NCBI GenBank assembly: GCA_007129145.1 | Contig: SKWC01000312.1 | Span: 1 to 6,930 of the forward strand | Origin: Rubritepida sp. | Lineage (GTDB): Bacteria; Pseudomonadota; Alphaproteobacteria; Acetobacterales; Acetobacteraceae | Length of the DNA: 6,930 bases | Reading direction: 5' to 3' | The notes under the pieces: generated by a model | What the model saw: only the letters and a program-made list of their open reading frames with translations | Told to the model about the DNA's origin: nothing | Database searches by the model: none | Position numbers and translations under genes: made by a program | Part shown: in pieces, positions 6,117 through 6,930 of the stretch | How positions within the stretch are numbered: position 1 is the first letter of the stretch | How the letters are laid out: every line of letters starts with the position of its first letter

Positions 6117-6930
6117 CAGCGGAACGTCACCTCGGTGTCTTCGGCGCCCTGGATCACGCGAAGCCGCACCCCGCGCTCGGCGTCCTGGCCCAGCGCGGGC
6201 GAGACATCGCTGCCGAACACGGTCTGCGGGCGCGGCGCGGGCAGGGCACCAGCCATGGGTGCATCTTCATCCTCCGCGGAACGAACCACAAGGCTCAAAC
6301 GTCCCAAACGGGTTGCAACCGCGACTCTTTCCGCCTGTTCCGGCGTGACTTCCAGCGTCACGGTGCGCGCGGCGCGCCGATCATCCGCGGTCACATTGGG
6401 GTCACCGCCCTGGCTCAGCCGCTGGTCCACCGCGATGACCTGGACATTGGTCAGCACCGTCTCGCCCCAGGTGCGGCGCGAGGTCGGCACATTCTGTTCA
6501 TTGCGCTGCTGCGTCAGGATCAGATCCACCCGGTCGCCCGGCCAGATCAGCCCCGCCGTGCCGCTCGACAAATCCACGCTGACGCTGATGGCCCGGGTGC
6601 CGGGGCGCAGCACCGCGGCCAGGAAGCCGCGGTCGCTCGGGTTGATCAGATCCTCGCGCCGCACCGGGTCGCGCGGCTCCAGCGGGTTACGCAGCAGGGC
6701 GCCGGCCATGGTCAAACGCGCATCATCCGTGGCGGGGATGCTGCCATCGGGCGCCTCCGTCACCGGGATGCGCCGCGCCACGAAATCCTCCGGCCGCAGC
6801 AGCGTGCCGCGCGGCAGGCGGCGGGCGGCCACCAGCACCTCGGCCAGTTCCACCGGCGGCGGCGGCGCCTGCACGGTGCGGGTGGCGGTGCGCGGGTTCA
6901 CGGCGCCCATCACCTGCAGCGCCACCGCCG
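6116..6930 (-). CDS. cpaB: CpaB/RcpC, periplasmic SAF-domain Tad pilus protein (5' partial)
   Basis: About 271 codons are visible; the reading frame stays open to the right edge, so the true start and the N-terminal membrane anchor lie outside. Residues next to the edge (AVALQVMGAVNPR) look like the end of that anchor. A possible GTG at 6925-6923 is not taken as the start because it would remove the anchor. CpaB/RcpC proteins are anchored in the inner membrane, act in the periplasm with the secretin CpaC, and are needed for pilus assembly. Counted from that GTG, an SAF-like domain lies at about 25-95 (EVLVAARRLPRGTLLRPEDF near 29-48), followed by the CpaB/RcpC domain (about 107-215, with the conserved LIWPGDRVDLILTQ near 125-138). 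The acidic, proline-rich tail is typical. A patch of unusual codons lies at 6248-6328. Confidence 0.94.
   Translation of the reverse strand, partial: AVALQVMGAVNPRTATRTVQAPPPPVELAEVLVAARRLPRGTLLRPEDFVARRIPVTEAPDGSIPATDDARLTMAGALLRNPLEPRDPVRREDLINPSDRGFLAAVLRPGTRAISVSVDLSSGTAGLIWPGDRVDLILTQQRNEQNVPTSRRTWGETVLTNVQVIAVDQRLSQGGDPNVTADDRRAARTVTLEVTPEQAERVAVATRLGRLSLVVRSAEDEDAPMAGALPAPRPQTVFGSDVSPALGQDAERGVRLRVIQGAEDTEVTFR

Noticed and set aside
6290..6320. Possible internal promoter in the AT-richer patch of cpaB (TTGCAA as a -35 box)
   Set aside because: At 17 nt spacing the -10 position reads AGCCTT, which is not a credible -10 box, and no better pair was seen.

Overview
The window is a solid block of a tight adherence (Tad/Flp, type IVc) pilus assembly operon. 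All genes lie on the minus strand, so transcription runs from the right edge to the left. In that order the genes are cpaB (5' end cut off by the right edge), cpaC, a very short cpaD-like lipoprotein gene, cpaE (tadZ), cpaF (tadA), tadB (cpaG) and tadC (cpaH, 3' end cut off by the left edge). This is the cpaB-C-D-E-F-G-H order known from Caulobacter crescentus. The Flp pilin, the prepilin peptidase (cpaA/tadV), the pseudopilins (tadE/F/G) and tadD are not in the window and would be expected beyond its edges.

Very high GC, third codon positions that are almost all G or C, the cpa-type gene order and the protein sequences suggest an alphaproteobacterium. An Acetobacteraceae/Rhodospirillales-type organism such as a Roseomonas relative is my best guess, but this is inference without a database search.

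Packing is extreme. The six gene junctions are: cpaB/cpaC 1-nt overlap (TGATG), cpaC/cpaD 5-nt gap, cpaD/cpaE 1-nt gap, cpaE/cpaF 4-nt overlap (ATGA), cpaF/tadB 8-nt overlap, tadB/tadC 3-nt gap. No promoter, terminator, RNA gene, mobile element or repeat array was found, and no gene-free stretch exceeds a few bases. The promoter must lie to the right of the window.

The products form one machine. CpaF is the hexameric cytoplasmic ATPase. TadB and TadC are the paired inner-membrane platform proteins it drives. CpaE/TadZ is the ParA/MinD-like protein thought to place the machine at a pole. CpaC is the outer-membrane secretin, CpaB a periplasmic SAF-domain partner of the secretin, and the CpaD-like protein an outer-membrane lipoprotein partner. 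I do not see an undescribed system here; this is a recognisable Tad locus. The points worth a second look are the 89-residue CpaD, the CpaE P-loop that has lost both lysines, tadB and tadC sharing one reading frame across a single stop codon, and a patch of deviant codon use inside cpaB.
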